From contig NZ_CP039865.1 in NCBI RefSeq assembly GCF_005160265.1, positions 1,698,828 to 1,762,827 on the forward strand: a stretch of 64,000 bases of DNA, written 5' to 3'. Shown one piece after another: positions 17,448-25,503 of the stretch (positions are counted from its first letter, which is position 1; each line of letters opens with the position of its first letter). Made by a program: the position numbers and the translations under genes. Origin of the DNA: Phreatobacter aquaticus. Its GTDB lineage: Bacteria; Pseudomonadota; Alphaproteobacteria; Rhizobiales; Phreatobacteraceae. The notes below the pieces were generated by a model. The model saw only the letters and a list, made by a program, of their open reading frames with translations, ran no database searches and was not told where the DNA came from.

Positions 17448-19235
17448 ATGCTGGACCGCACGCCCGAGAGCGCCCTCCACGATCGCGATGCGGTGAGCCA
17501 CGAGCCGCGGCCGCCGCTTGTGATGCGCGTCGGCGCCGCTATCTCGCAAGCCGGGCGCTCGGTGGTCGATGCCCTATTCTCCAGCCTGACGCGCCGCATC
17601 GTCCTCCTCAATCTGGTTGGCCTCGTCGCATTGGTCTCCGGCATCCTCTGGCTGTCGCAGTTTCGCGCCGGACTGATCGAATCCCGCGCGCAGAGTCTGC
17701 TCGTCCAGGGCGAGATCATCGCTGGAGCCATCGCTGCTTCGGCGGCGGTCGATGGATCGGTGATCCCGATCGACCCCGACAAGCTGTTCGAACTGCAACT
17801 GGGCGGCACCGGGTCCTCGGTCGACGATCCAGCGGCTCTGCTTGAGTTTCCGATCAATCCCGAGCGCGTTGCGCCCGTCCTGCGCCGGCTGACCGGCCCA
17901 ACAGAGACCCAGGCCCGGATCTACGACCGCGAGGGCACCCTGATCCTCGACAGCCGCAACCTCTACGGTCGCGGCGACATCACCGCGCTCGATCTGCCGC
18001 CGATCGGCGAGAAACCGCCCTTCTATGTGAAATGGTGGAACGAGGTCCGCCGCTTCGTGCGGGGCGGCAGCAATTTCCCGATCTACCGCGATCTCGGCTT
18101 CCGCAATGGCAAGTCCTATCCCGAGGTGGCGCAGGCGCTCAATGGCCAGAAGGCCAGCATGGTGCGGGTCAATGATGCCGGAGAGGTCATCGTCTCGGTG
18201 GCGATCCCGGTCCAGCGTTTCCGCGGCGTTCTCGGCGTCCTGCTGCTCAACACGCGGGGCGGCGAGATCGATGCGGTTCTGGATGCCGAGCGCTTCCAGG
18301 TGCTGCGTGTGTTCCTGATCGCGGCCTTCGTCATGGTGGTCCTGTCGATCCTGATGGCGCGCACCATCGGTGGCCCTGTGCGCCAGTTGGCCGATGCCGC
18401 CGAGAAGGTCCGCCGGCGCCACCGCTCGCGCGAGGAGATCCCGGACTTCACCCAGCGGCGCGACGAGATCGGCCATCTGTCGCAATCGCTGCGCGACATG
18501 ACGGAAGCGCTCTATGCGCGCATCGAGGCGATCGAGCGCTTCGCCGCCGACGTCGCCCATGAACTCAAGAACCCGCTGACCTCTCTGCGCTCGGCGGTCG
18601 AGACCATGCCGCTCGCCAAGACCGATGCCTCGCGCACCCGCCTGCTCGAGGTCATCCAGCACGATGTGCGCCGGCTTGACCGTCTGATCACCGACATTTC
18701 CGATGCGAGCCGCCTGGACGCCGAACTGCAGCGGCAGGAATCGGCGCGAGTCGACATGAGCCTGCTGTTGAGCACGCTGGTGACGATCGCCAACGAGGTG
18801 AAGAACAAGAATGGCACCAAGGTGAAACTCACCTTCGAGGGCGGCAAGCCTGCCGACTTCGCCGTTCCCGGGCATGATTCCCGTCTGAGCCAGGTGGTCA
18901 CCAACCTGATCGACAATGCGCGCTCGTTCTCGCCCGAAGGCGGCACGGTCTCGGTCACGGCGCGCAAGCTCAAGGGAGCTGTCGAGGTCATCGTCGATGA
19001 CAATGGGCCCGGCATCCGTCCGGATGCCCTGGAGCGGATCTTCGAGCGCTTCTACACCGATCGCCCGCACCAGGATTATGGCCAGAACTCCGGCCTGGGC
19101 CTGTCAATCTCCAAGCAGGTGGTCGATGCCCATGGTGGCCGGATCTGGGCCGAGAACCGCCTGGGACCGCTGGACGCCGACGGCGAGCCGACTGTGCTCG
19201 GCGCCCGCTTCGTCGTGCGTCTTCCCTCGGTGTGA
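17448..19235 (+). CDS. chvG: Sensor histidine kinase ChvG
   Basis: A 595-residue inner-membrane kinase. TM1 is at about 51-71 and TM2 at 287-305, flanking a periplasmic sensor domain of about 215 residues. A HAMP domain follows (RTIGGPVRQLADAAEKVRRR), then the phospho-accepting His371 in AADVAHELKNPL. N box DNARSF, G1 DDNGPGI and G2 GLGLSIS mark the ATPase domain. It senses envelope stress or acidity and phosphorylates ChvI. The cytoplasmic N-terminus of about 50 residues is typical of Hyphomicrobiales ChvG. hprK starts three bases after its stop. Confidence 0.95.
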   Translation: MLDRTPESALHDRDAVSHEPRPPLVMRVGAAISQAGRSVVDALFSSLTRRIVLLNLVGLVALVSGILWLSQFRAGLIESRAQSLLVQGEIIAGAIAASAAVDGSVIPIDPDKLFELQLGGTGSSVDDPAALLEFPINPERVAPVLRRLTGPTETQARIYDREGTLILDSRNLYGRGDITALDLPPIGEKPPFYVKWWNEVRRFVRGGSNFPIYRDLGFRNGKSYPEVAQALNGQKASMVRVNDAGEVIVSVAIPVQRFRGVLGVLLLNTRGGEIDAVLDAERFQVLRVFLIAAFVMVVLSILMARTIGGPVRQLADAAEKVRRRHRSREEIPDFTQRRDEIGHLSQSLRDMTEALYARIEAIERFAADVAHELKNPLTSLRSAVETMPLAKTDASRTRLLEVIQHDVRRLDRLITDISDASRLDAELQRQESARVDMSLLLSTLVTIANEVKNKNGTKVKLTFEGGKPADFAVPGHDSRLSQVVTNLIDNARSFSPEGGTVSVTARKLKGAVEVIVDDNGPGIRPDALERIFERFYTDRPHQDYGQNSGLGLSISKQVVDAHGGRIWAENRLGPLDADGEPTVLGARFVVRLPSV

Positions 19236-19237
19236 CG

Positions 19238-19678
19238 ATGGCGAGCGTCCATGCAAGCGTGGTTCTGGTCGGCGCGCGGGCCGTTCTGATCCGTGGGGCC
19301 TCCGGTTCCGGCAAGTCCCGTTTGGTCCTGGCGCTGCTGAAGGCCGGCGCTGCCGGGGACTTGCCCTTCGCCCGCCTGGTCGCCGATGACCGGGTCCACC
19401 TTGAGGCCGCCCACGGCCGGCTGATCGCGCGGCCGCCTCCCACCATCGCCGGCCTTGTCGAGATGCGCGGTCATGGGCCTGTCGAGATGGCTCACGAGCC
19501 GCAGGCAGTGGTTGGCTGGGTGGTCGATCTCGATGCTCCAGATGGCCAGCGGATGCCAGAACCGGCAACCGGGACCACCGAAATTGCCGGGGTCGCACTA
19601 CCGAGGGTTGCAGTTAGCCGTGGTCAGGACCCGCTTCCCCTGGTCCTCCAGGCGGTTGGTGCGGGCTTTCCGCGCTGA
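19238..19678 (+). CDS. hprK: HPr kinase/phosphorylase, short alphaproteobacterial form
   Basis: A 146-residue protein corresponding to the C-terminal catalytic half of HprK. Walker A GASGSGKS is at residues 20-27, the acidic VADDRVHLE motif follows, and the signature VEMRGHGPVEM matches the family's RG-x-G loop. It phosphorylates or dephosphorylates a serine in HPr using ATP. The N-terminal domain of the Firmicutes enzyme is absent, as in other alphaproteobacteria. It is coupled to chvG, with EIIA and HPr downstream, so carbon/nitrogen phosphorelay status and ChvG signalling are linked. A GTG two codons earlier is an alternative start. Confidence 0.92.
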   Translation: MASVHASVVLVGARAVLIRGASGSGKSRLVLALLKAGAAGDLPFARLVADDRVHLEAAHGRLIARPPPTIAGLVEMRGHGPVEMAHEPQAVVGWVVDLDAPDGQRMPEPATGTTEIAGVALPRVAVSRGQDPLPLVLQAVGAGFPR

Positions 19679-19805
19679 GTGTTGCTGCGCCGCACCAAGT
19701 TTCCGAACTTCGCGACGCGGGGGGCCTTGCGCTTCTGGGTCACATAATGATCATATCCGCCTCCTTGTTGATTTTGCGCGCTGTTCCTGGCGCGCGGAGT
19801 ACCGG

Positions 19806-20207
19806 ATGATCGGTCTCGTAATTGTAACCCATGGCCAACTCGCCATCGAGTTTCGGGCGGCTATGGAACACGTGGTCGGCCCGCAACGGCAGGTCGAGAC
19901 CGTGGCCATCGGCCCGAGCGACGATATGGACCAACGCCGGCGCGACATCATCGCGGCCGTCGAAAAGGTCGATCTCGGCGATGGCGTCGCGGTGCTGACC
20001 GACATGTTCGGCGGCACGCCGTCCAATCTCGCCATATCTGTGATGAATGGCCGGGCCGTCGAGGTCGTGGCGGGGATCAACCTGCCGATGCTCGTCAAGC
20101 TCGCAACCGTGCGCGGTGAGAAACCATTGCAGGAGGCGGTGCTGCAGGCCCAGGAGGCCGGGCGCAAATATATCAACATAGCCAGCAGGGTGCTGGCCGG
20201 CCATTGA
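19806..20207 (+). CDS. PTS EIIA component, mannose family (regulatory)
   Basis: A 133-residue EIIA-Man-type protein. The phosphoacceptor is His9 in GLVIVTHGQLAIEF, and the conserved TDMFGGTPSNLAI motif surrounds the active site. It would receive phosphate from HPr. No EIIB or EIIC gene is nearby, so as in other alphaproteobacteria it is likely a regulatory end-point rather than part of a sugar transporter. The ATG starts after a 127-base gap from hprK; longer upstream reading lacks similarity. Names manX, ptsM or ptsL have been used for orthologues, so no symbol is given. Confidence 0.92.
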   Translation: MIGLVIVTHGQLAIEFRAAMEHVVGPQRQVETVAIGPSDDMDQRRRDIIAAVEKVDLGDGVAVLTDMFGGTPSNLAISVMNGRAVEVVAGINLPMLVKLATVRGEKPLQEAVLQAQEAGRKYINIASRVLAGH

Positions 20208-20286
20208 GGCCGGTGAGGCGTTTTCGGGCGGTGCAGGGTGCAATGACGCGGCAACAAGCCGGCGGGCACGGGGAGGGAAGACGGCA

Positions 20287-20607
20287 ATGACCGACGAGGA
20301 AACCGACTGCGCCCCGACAGAACCCGCAGCCGAAGGCGAGCTTGTTCGCGAAATTCCCATTCTCAACATGCGCGGTCTGCACGCACGGGCATCCGCGAAG
20401 TTCGTCGCCTGCGTCGACCGGTTTGACGCCGGCATCACGGTTTCCCGATGCGGTGAGACCGTCGACGGCACCTCGATCATGGGTCTGATGATGCTGGCTG
20501 CCGGCATCGGCACGACGATCGTCGTTCGTGCCAGGGGCGAACAGGCGGCCGAAGCCATGGACGCTGTCTGCGCGCTGGTGGCGGATCGGTTCGGCGAAGG
20601 CGAGTAA
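20287..20607 (+). CDS. ptsH: Phosphocarrier protein HPr
   Basis: A 106-residue HPr. The EI-dependent phosphorylation site is His32 (NMRGLHARASAKF) and the regulatory serine is Ser63 (DGTSIMGLMML), the target of HprK encoded upstream. It is about 15-20 residues longer than canonical HPr (85-90) because of an acidic N-terminal extension (MTDEETDCAPTEPAAEGE). It transfers phosphate from EI to EIIA proteins. The SD GGGAGGGAAG upstream supports this ATG, so the extension is probably real. Confidence 0.94.
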   Translation: MTDEETDCAPTEPAAEGELVREIPILNMRGLHARASAKFVACVDRFDAGITVSRCGETVDGTSIMGLMMLAAGIGTTIVVRARGEQAAEAMDAVCALVADRFGEGE

Positions 20608-20651
20608 ACACGAAGCAGCGGCGCTGCCGTCTTGTCGGCAATCGGCAAGGC

Positions 20652-21206
20652 ATGCGAGAAGAGGTCATGGTCGATCCCGTCCCCTCCACGATCCCCACCG
20701 GCGAGCCCCAGTCCGGACACTGGATCGAGAAAACCCTGTTCGCCAGCCGCTGGCTGATGGCCCCGTTCTATCTCGGGCTGGTCATCGCGCTGGCGCTGCT
20801 TCTCATCACCTTCGGGCGTGAACTGGTTCACCTTCTGGCCAAGGTGCCGAATGCCAAGGAATCCGACATCATTCTCGGCATCCTGACGCTGGTCGACCTC
20901 TCGCTCGCCGGCAACCTCGTCGTCATGGTGATCTTCTCGGGCTACGAGAATTTCGTTGGCAAGATGCGTCACATTTCCGCCGAAGACCGGCCGGAATGGA
21001 TGGGCACCATCGATTTCTCCGCGTTGAAGATGAAGCTCCTCGGCTCCATCGTCGCGATCTCCGCCATTCATCTGCTGAAGGCCTTCATGAACGTGTCAGT
21101 CATGACCGACCGTGACCTCATCGCGCTTGTCGCCATTCACGTCGTGTTCGTTGTGTCGGGCGTGTTCCTGGCCTTGTCCGACAAGCTCACATCGTCGTCG
21201 CACTGA
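20652..21206 (+). CDS. UPF0114 (YqhA/TIGR00645) family membrane protein
   Basis: A 184-residue inner-membrane protein with about four hydrophobic segments. It has the family hallmarks LFASRWLMAPFYLGL near the N-terminus, LTLVDLSLAGNLVVMVIFSG in the middle and a SGYENFVGKM segment. Its function is unknown in the literature I know. A second ATG at 20667 is also plausible. Its stop shares a base with the start of the methyltransferase gene (TGATG), so the pair is translationally coupled. Confidence 0.88.
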   Translation: MREEVMVDPVPSTIPTGEPQSGHWIEKTLFASRWLMAPFYLGLVIALALLLITFGRELVHLLAKVPNAKESDIILGILTLVDLSLAGNLVVMVIFSGYENFVGKMRHISAEDRPEWMGTIDFSALKMKLLGSIVAISAIHLLKAFMNVSVMTDRDLIALVAIHVVFVVSGVFLALSDKLTSSSH

Positions 21207-21913
21207 TGGCTGACTGGCGCTCCTTCTGGGACGGCGAGCACGCGATCTACGTCGATCAGCGGCACAAGACGGTCCACTACCAGGAGATTGCCAAGGGCAT
21301 CCTGGCCCATCTCGCGGATGTGCCGGCGGGGCAGCAGGCTGTCGTGCTCGATTATGCCTGTGGCGAGGCGCTGGAGGCGGCAGAAGTGGCCGCGCGTTGC
21401 GCCCGTCTCGTGCTCTGCGACGGCGCGCCATCGGTGGTCGCCAAGCTTGCCGAGCGCTTCGCGTCCGATCCGAAGATTGCGGCCTGCACCCCGGAAGACC
21501 TCGATGCAGCCCTGGCCGATGGCACCGCTGACCTGATCGTCGTCTCCTCGCTCATCCAGTACCTGAGCCGCGCCGATTTCGAGGCGCTGCTTGATCGCTT
21601 CGCGGCCAAGCTCAAGCCCGGTGGCCGGTTCGTGCTGGCTGATGTCATCTCGCCGGATGCCGGAATGGTGGCCGATATCCTGGCACTGCTCCGCAATGGG
21701 GCCCGCCACGGCTATTTCCTGTCGGCTCTTGTCGGCCTGGTGGCCACCGCCGTCTCGCCCTATCGCAAGATCCGCAGCGAACTCGGCCTCGCGACCTATG
21801 CGCCCGACGACATTCTGGGCTTGTTGAAGAGCCACTGCTTCGCGGCCAATCGCCACCAGCCCAATCTCGGCCTGTCCCCTCACCGGATGACCTTTGTCGC
21901 CATCCGGTCCTGA
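21206..21913 (+). CDS. Class I SAM-dependent methyltransferase
   Basis: A 235-residue protein with a Rossmann-like methyltransferase fold. Motif I is VLDYACGEALEAAEVAA, followed by an acidic LVLCDGAP strand, SSLIQYLSR and the post-motif LKPGGRFVLADVI. It would transfer a methyl group from S-adenosylmethionine to an unidentified acceptor. Coupling to the UPF0114 membrane protein upstream suggests they act together, but nothing in the sequence gives the substrate. Confidence 0.82.
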   Translation: MADWRSFWDGEHAIYVDQRHKTVHYQEIAKGILAHLADVPAGQQAVVLDYACGEALEAAEVAARCARLVLCDGAPSVVAKLAERFASDPKIAACTPEDLDAALADGTADLIVVSSLIQYLSRADFEALLDRFAAKLKPGGRFVLADVISPDAGMVADILALLRNGARHGYFLSALVGLVATAVSPYRKIRSELGLATYAPDDILGLLKSHCFAANRHQPNLGLSPHRMTFVAIRS

Positions 21914-21922
21914 ATCCGCCGT

Positions 21923-21950
21923 TTGACACACTCGCCCCAATCGGCATAAC
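21923..21950 (+). promoter_or_regulatory. Likely housekeeping promoter of the aminotransferase gene
   Basis: TTGACA at 21923-21928 is a perfect -35 box and CATAAC at 21945-21950 a fair -10 box, with a 16-base spacer. The start codon of the aminotransferase lies 45 bases further on. An inverted repeat (TCGTTC, 8-base gap, GAACGA) falls in the leader and may have a regulatory role. Confidence 0.5.
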
Positions 21951-21995
21951 GATCATCTCGTTCTTTCCAACGAACGACCGTGCCGTGGTGCCGTG

Positions 21996-23153
21996 ATGAA
22001 CCCCATCTTCGCCGACCTTCCGACCACCGTTTTCGAGGTCATGTCGCGGCTGGCCCGCGAGACCGGCGCTGTCAATCTCGGCCAGGGCTTCCCGGATGAT
22101 CCGGGTCCTCAGGACGTGCGCGAGAAGGCGGCCGAAGCCGTCATATCCGGTTGGAACCAATATCCTCCGATGATGGGCACGCCTGAACTGCGCCAGGCGG
22201 TCGCGACCCATTATGCCCGCCATCAGGGTCTGACCATCGATCCCGACCAGGAGGTCATGGTCACCTCGGGCGCCACCGAGGCGCTGGCCGGCGCCCTGTT
22301 CTCGCTGATCGAACCCGGCGACGAGGTCGTGCTGTTCCAGCCGATGTACGACGCCTATCTTCCGTTGGTCCTGCGGGCTGGCGGCGTGCCGCGCTTTGTC
22401 ACGCTGAAGCCGCCGCACTGGCGCTTCACCGAGGAGGATCTGGCCGCCGCCTTCTCGCCCAGAACGCGCGTGGTGCTCTTCAACAATCCGCTCAATCCGG
22501 CCGGCACAATCTTCCCGCGCGAGGATCTGGAGCTGATCGGCCGCTATTGCGAACGCTTCGGCGCAACGGTCATCTCGGATGAGGTCTGGGAGCATGTGGT
22601 GTTCGATGGCGCGACGCACCTGTCGGTGCTCGCCATCGACAGCCTGCGCGAGCGCTCGGTCAAGATCGGCTCCGCCGGCAAGATCTTCTCGCTCACCGGC
22701 TGGAAGGTCGGCCTGGTGGTTGCAGCGCCTGCCATCATGAAGGTGCTGGCCAAGGCGCATCAGTTCCTCACCTTCACGACCCCGCCGAACCTCCAGACCG
22801 CAGTTGCCTATGGCCTCGCCAAGGAGCTCGGATATTTCCAGGGCATGCGCGCCGACCTGCAGCGCTCGCGCGATCTGTTCCACAAGGGCCTGGTCTCGGC
22901 AGGTTTCGAGGTGCTGCCGAGCGCGGCGACCTATTTCATCAATGTCGACCTGGCCTCCGCCGGCATCACCGACGACGTCGCCTTCTGCCGCACGCTCGTG
23001 ACCGATCATGGCGTCGCAGCCATCCCGGTTTCGGCCTTCTATGCCGTAACGCCTGTCACCTCGGTGGTGCGGTTCTGCTTCGCAAAGAAGGATGCCACGC
23101 TGAACAGCGCGCTCGACCGCCTCGCCAAGGTCTTCCCGCGTGCGGCAGCCTGA
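21996..23153 (+). CDS. PLP-dependent class I/II aminotransferase (methionine/kynurenine type)
   Basis: A 385-residue fold-type I aminotransferase. The PLP lysine is Lys229 in SAGKIFSLTGWKVG. The aspartate in ISDEVWEHVVFDG and the N-terminal VNLGQGFPDDPGPQ motif are typical of YbdL/kynurenine-glutamine transaminase K-like enzymes. These move amino groups from methionine, kynurenine, glutamine or other hydrophobic donors to 2-oxo acids; the real substrate is open. Two start codons occur (GTG at 21993 and this ATG). It is preceded by its own promoter and followed by a convergent Rrf2 gene 11 bases on. Confidence 0.9.
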   Translation: MNPIFADLPTTVFEVMSRLARETGAVNLGQGFPDDPGPQDVREKAAEAVISGWNQYPPMMGTPELRQAVATHYARHQGLTIDPDQEVMVTSGATEALAGALFSLIEPGDEVVLFQPMYDAYLPLVLRAGGVPRFVTLKPPHWRFTEEDLAAAFSPRTRVVLFNNPLNPAGTIFPREDLELIGRYCERFGATVISDEVWEHVVFDGATHLSVLAIDSLRERSVKIGSAGKIFSLTGWKVGLVVAAPAIMKVLAKAHQFLTFTTPPNLQTAVAYGLAKELGYFQGMRADLQRSRDLFHKGLVSAGFEVLPSAATYFINVDLASAGITDDVAFCRTLVTDHGVAAIPVSAFYAVTPVTSVVRFCFAKKDATLNSALDRLAKVFPRAAA

Positions 23154-23164
23154 CCCGCAGGCGA

Positions 23165-23578
23165 TCAGTCCGCGAGCACCAGCTGCCGGTTCTTCGCTTC
23201 GTTGCAGAGATCAGTGACCGTGATCTTGTCGAGTTCGGCGAAATAGAGCGCTTCGGCGCGTTTGACCGTCGGCAATATGACCGATTTGATCAGCGCCGAA
23301 GTGCTCCGAGCGTCATCCTCCGCATTGCCGGCAGCGGCCCTGACGATCTCGCCGCAGGTGATGTGCTCCCGGCTGATGTTGTAGCCCCCACGCGGCCCGC
23401 GCAGTCCCTTGAGGATGCCAGCCCTCACCAGTTCCTGCAGCATGGGCTCGAGGTGGCGGGGTGGCAGGTCGTGCCGCTCCGCCAGCGCCTTGGCTGCAAC
23501 GGGGGAGTTCTCGCCATAGACGGCGATGTCAACGACGGCGGCGATCGCAAGGCGACCGCGGCGTGACAATATCGGCAT
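23165..23578 (-). CDS. Rrf2 family transcriptional regulator
   Basis: A 137-residue winged-helix regulator. The DNA-binding part (residues 1-80) includes LAERHDLPPRHLEPMLQELV and the wing LRGPRGGYNISR. The three-cysteine iron-sulfur motif of IscR and NsrR is absent: I see only single cysteines (C75 near TCGEIV and one near the C-terminus). So it probably senses something other than through a [Fe-S] cluster. It is oriented away from dut, with a 160-base gap between them. Target genes are unknown. Confidence 0.88.
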   Translation of the reverse strand: MPILSRRGRLAIAAVVDIAVYGENSPVAAKALAERHDLPPRHLEPMLQELVRAGILKGLRGPRGGYNISREHITCGEIVRAAAGNAEDDARSTSALIKSVILPTVKRAEALYFAELDKITVTDLCNEAKNRQLVLAD

Positions 23579-23737
23579 GTGTACCTCAACGTCCGGAGGG
23601 GGGACGACGTTTGGGACAAGATTAATCCACGGATCGTGATCGGCTTAGTACAATTCGGAAACCCCAAAAAGGCATAGCGGACACGATGGAACCTTATCGT
23701 GGTTCGAGCGTTGTTTGTGCTTTGTCCGATGCTGATA

Positions 23738-24199
23738 TCAGCGCCCGGTGGAACCGAAACCTCCAGCACCACGGCCGGTTTCGCCAATGAGGTCAACGAG
23801 ATCAAGGCGCGCGCTGGTCACCGGGGCGATCACCAGTTGGGCAATCCTCTCGCCCCTGGCGAGGGTGACGGCCTCCTCGCCAAGATTGATGAGAATCACC
23901 TTCACCTCGCCGCGATAGTCAGCATCGATCGTGCCGGGCGCATTGGCGACGGTCAGGCCATGCTTCAGCGCGAGCCCCGAGCGCGGGCGGACCTGGCCCT
24001 CGAACCCCATGGGAATGGCCATGACCAGGCCAGTTGGAACCGCGGCGCGGGCGCGCGGCGCCAGCACGAGCGGCTCGCCTTCGGGAAGCGCCGCAACGAG
24101 GTCCATGCCCGCGCTACCGGCCGTCTGGGCCCTTGGCAGAGGCAGCCCCGCACCGTGCGGCAATTGCTGGACGGGAATGGCGAGCGGCTGGTCGGTCAT
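23738..24199 (-). CDS. dut: dUTP diphosphatase
   Basis: A 153-residue trimeric dUTPase that hydrolyses dUTP to dUMP and keeps uracil out of DNA. All five motifs are visible: [21 protein letters not shown], the catalytic [23 protein letters not shown] and the C-terminal [12 protein letters not shown] arm. It overlaps the end of coaBC by four bases (ATGA), so the two genes are one operon. The dut-coaBC linkage is conserved in many proteobacteria. Confidence 0.97.
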   Translation of the reverse strand: MTDQPLAIPVQQLPHGAGLPLPRAQTAGSAGMDLVAALPEGEPLVLAPRARAAVPTGLVMAIPMGFEGQVRPRSGLALKHGLTVANAPGTIDADYRGEVKVILINLGEEAVTLARGERIAQLVIAPVTSARLDLVDLIGETGRGAGGFGSTGR

Positions 24200-25407
24200 G
24201 CTTTGGCGATCATTTCTGCGAGGCGGGTGACAAGGGCGCGGGCAACACCGTCCTTGGACTGGCGGTCCCAGGTCTCGACGCTGTCGGGGGTGACAAGATG
24301 AACCGTGTTGGCATCGCCGCCGAATGTGCCGGTGCCGGGCGCGACATCATTGGCGACGATCAGGTCGCAACCCTTGCGGGCAAGCTTGGCACGGGCGTTG
24401 TCGACGACGGCCTCGGTCTCGGCGGCAAATCCAACCACCAGTTGGGGGCGCTTCGAGCCATGTTTGGCAATCGTCGCGAGAATGTCGGGGTTCTCGACGA
24501 AGGCGAGCGACGGCGGCCCACCGGCCCCCTTCTTCAGCTTGTTGTCGGCGACCGACGCGACGCGCCAGTCGGCGACCGCGGCCGCGAACACGGCAATATC
24601 GGCCGGCAGAGCCGCCTCGACCGCCGCCAGCATGTCGCGGGCACTCTCGACATGCACGACCGTCACGCCCACCGGATCGGCGAGCGATACCGGGCCAGTC
24701 ACCAGCGTCACCTCGGCGCCGGCCTCCGCTGCCGCCTTGGCGATGGCGTGGCCCTGCTTGCCTGAGGAATGGTTGGAGATGTAGCGGACGGGATCGATCG
24801 GCTCACGGGTCGGGCCGGATGTCACGAGGACGCGCTTGCCCTTCAGCGGATGACCGACGGCTGGGTCCTTCATCAAGCCTTCGATCGCGGCGATGATCTC
24901 CATCGGTTCGGCCATCCGACCCGGGCCGAACTCGCCGCAGGCCATGGAGCCGTCATTGGGGCCGACCACGGCCACGCCGTCCGCCTTCAGGGTGGTGAGA
25001 TTGCGCTGGGTTGCCGGATGGCTCCACATCCGCACGTTCATGGCGGGGGCGATCAGCACGCGCTTGTCGGTCGCCAGCAGCGTGGTCGACGCCAGGTCAT
25101 TGGCATGGCCATTCGCCATCTTGGCCATCAGGTCGGCGGTCGCTGGGGCCACCACCATGAGGTCGGCGTCGCGCGACAGCTCTATATGGCCCATCTCGGC
25201 CTCGTCGGTCAGCGAGAACAGCTCCATGAACACCTTGTCGCCGGTCAGCGATCCGACCGACAGCGGTGTGACGAATTCAGTCCCCGCCTTGGTCAGGATG
25301 GCACGCACCTTCGCGCCGCGATCCTGCAGCCGCCGGATCAGCTCCAGCGACTTGTAGGCCGCGATACCGCCGCCGATGACCAGAAGAATGCGTTTGCCCT
25401 GCAGCAT
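24196..25407 (-). CDS. coaBC: Bifunctional phosphopantothenoylcysteine decarboxylase/synthetase
   Basis: A 403-residue bifunctional enzyme of coenzyme A synthesis. The N-terminal CoaC flavoprotein domain (1-190) has the FMN/substrate motif [17 protein letters not shown] and the catalytic cysteine in [13 protein letters not shown]. The C-terminal CoaB domain (190-403) begins [20 protein letters not shown] and has the [10 protein letters not shown] motif for CTP-dependent ligation. The ATG ([14 protein letters not shown]) fits the family; an upstream extension has no similarity. Confidence 0.97.
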   Translation of the reverse strand: MLQGKRILLVIGGGIAAYKSLELIRRLQDRGAKVRAILTKAGTEFVTPLSVGSLTGDKVFMELFSLTDEAEMGHIELSRDADLMVVAPATADLMAKMANGHANDLASTTLLATDKRVLIAPAMNVRMWSHPATQRNLTTLKADGVAVVGPNDGSMACGEFGPGRMAEPMEIIAAIEGLMKDPAVGHPLKGKRVLVTSGPTREPIDPVRYISNHSSGKQGHAIAKAAAEAGAEVTLVTGPVSLADPVGVTVVHVESARDMLAAVEAALPADIAVFAAAVADWRVASVADNKLKKGAGGPPSLAFVENPDILATIAKHGSKRPQLVVGFAAETEAVVDNARAKLARKGCDLIVANDVAPGTGTFGGDANTVHLVTPDSVETWDRQSKDGVARALVTRLAEMIAKA

Positions 25408-25503
25408 GATGCGCCTTGAGCCCTGGGATGGGGTCGGGACCCTAGCGGTTTGTGCGGTGCGGGGCAAAGGGGGGCGGCGCGACGGCTGCCCCCGCCATGT
25501 GGC

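Noticed and set aside
23165-23578. Iron-sulfur type Rrf2 (IscR or NsrR)
   Set aside because: The three-cysteine cluster motif is missing.
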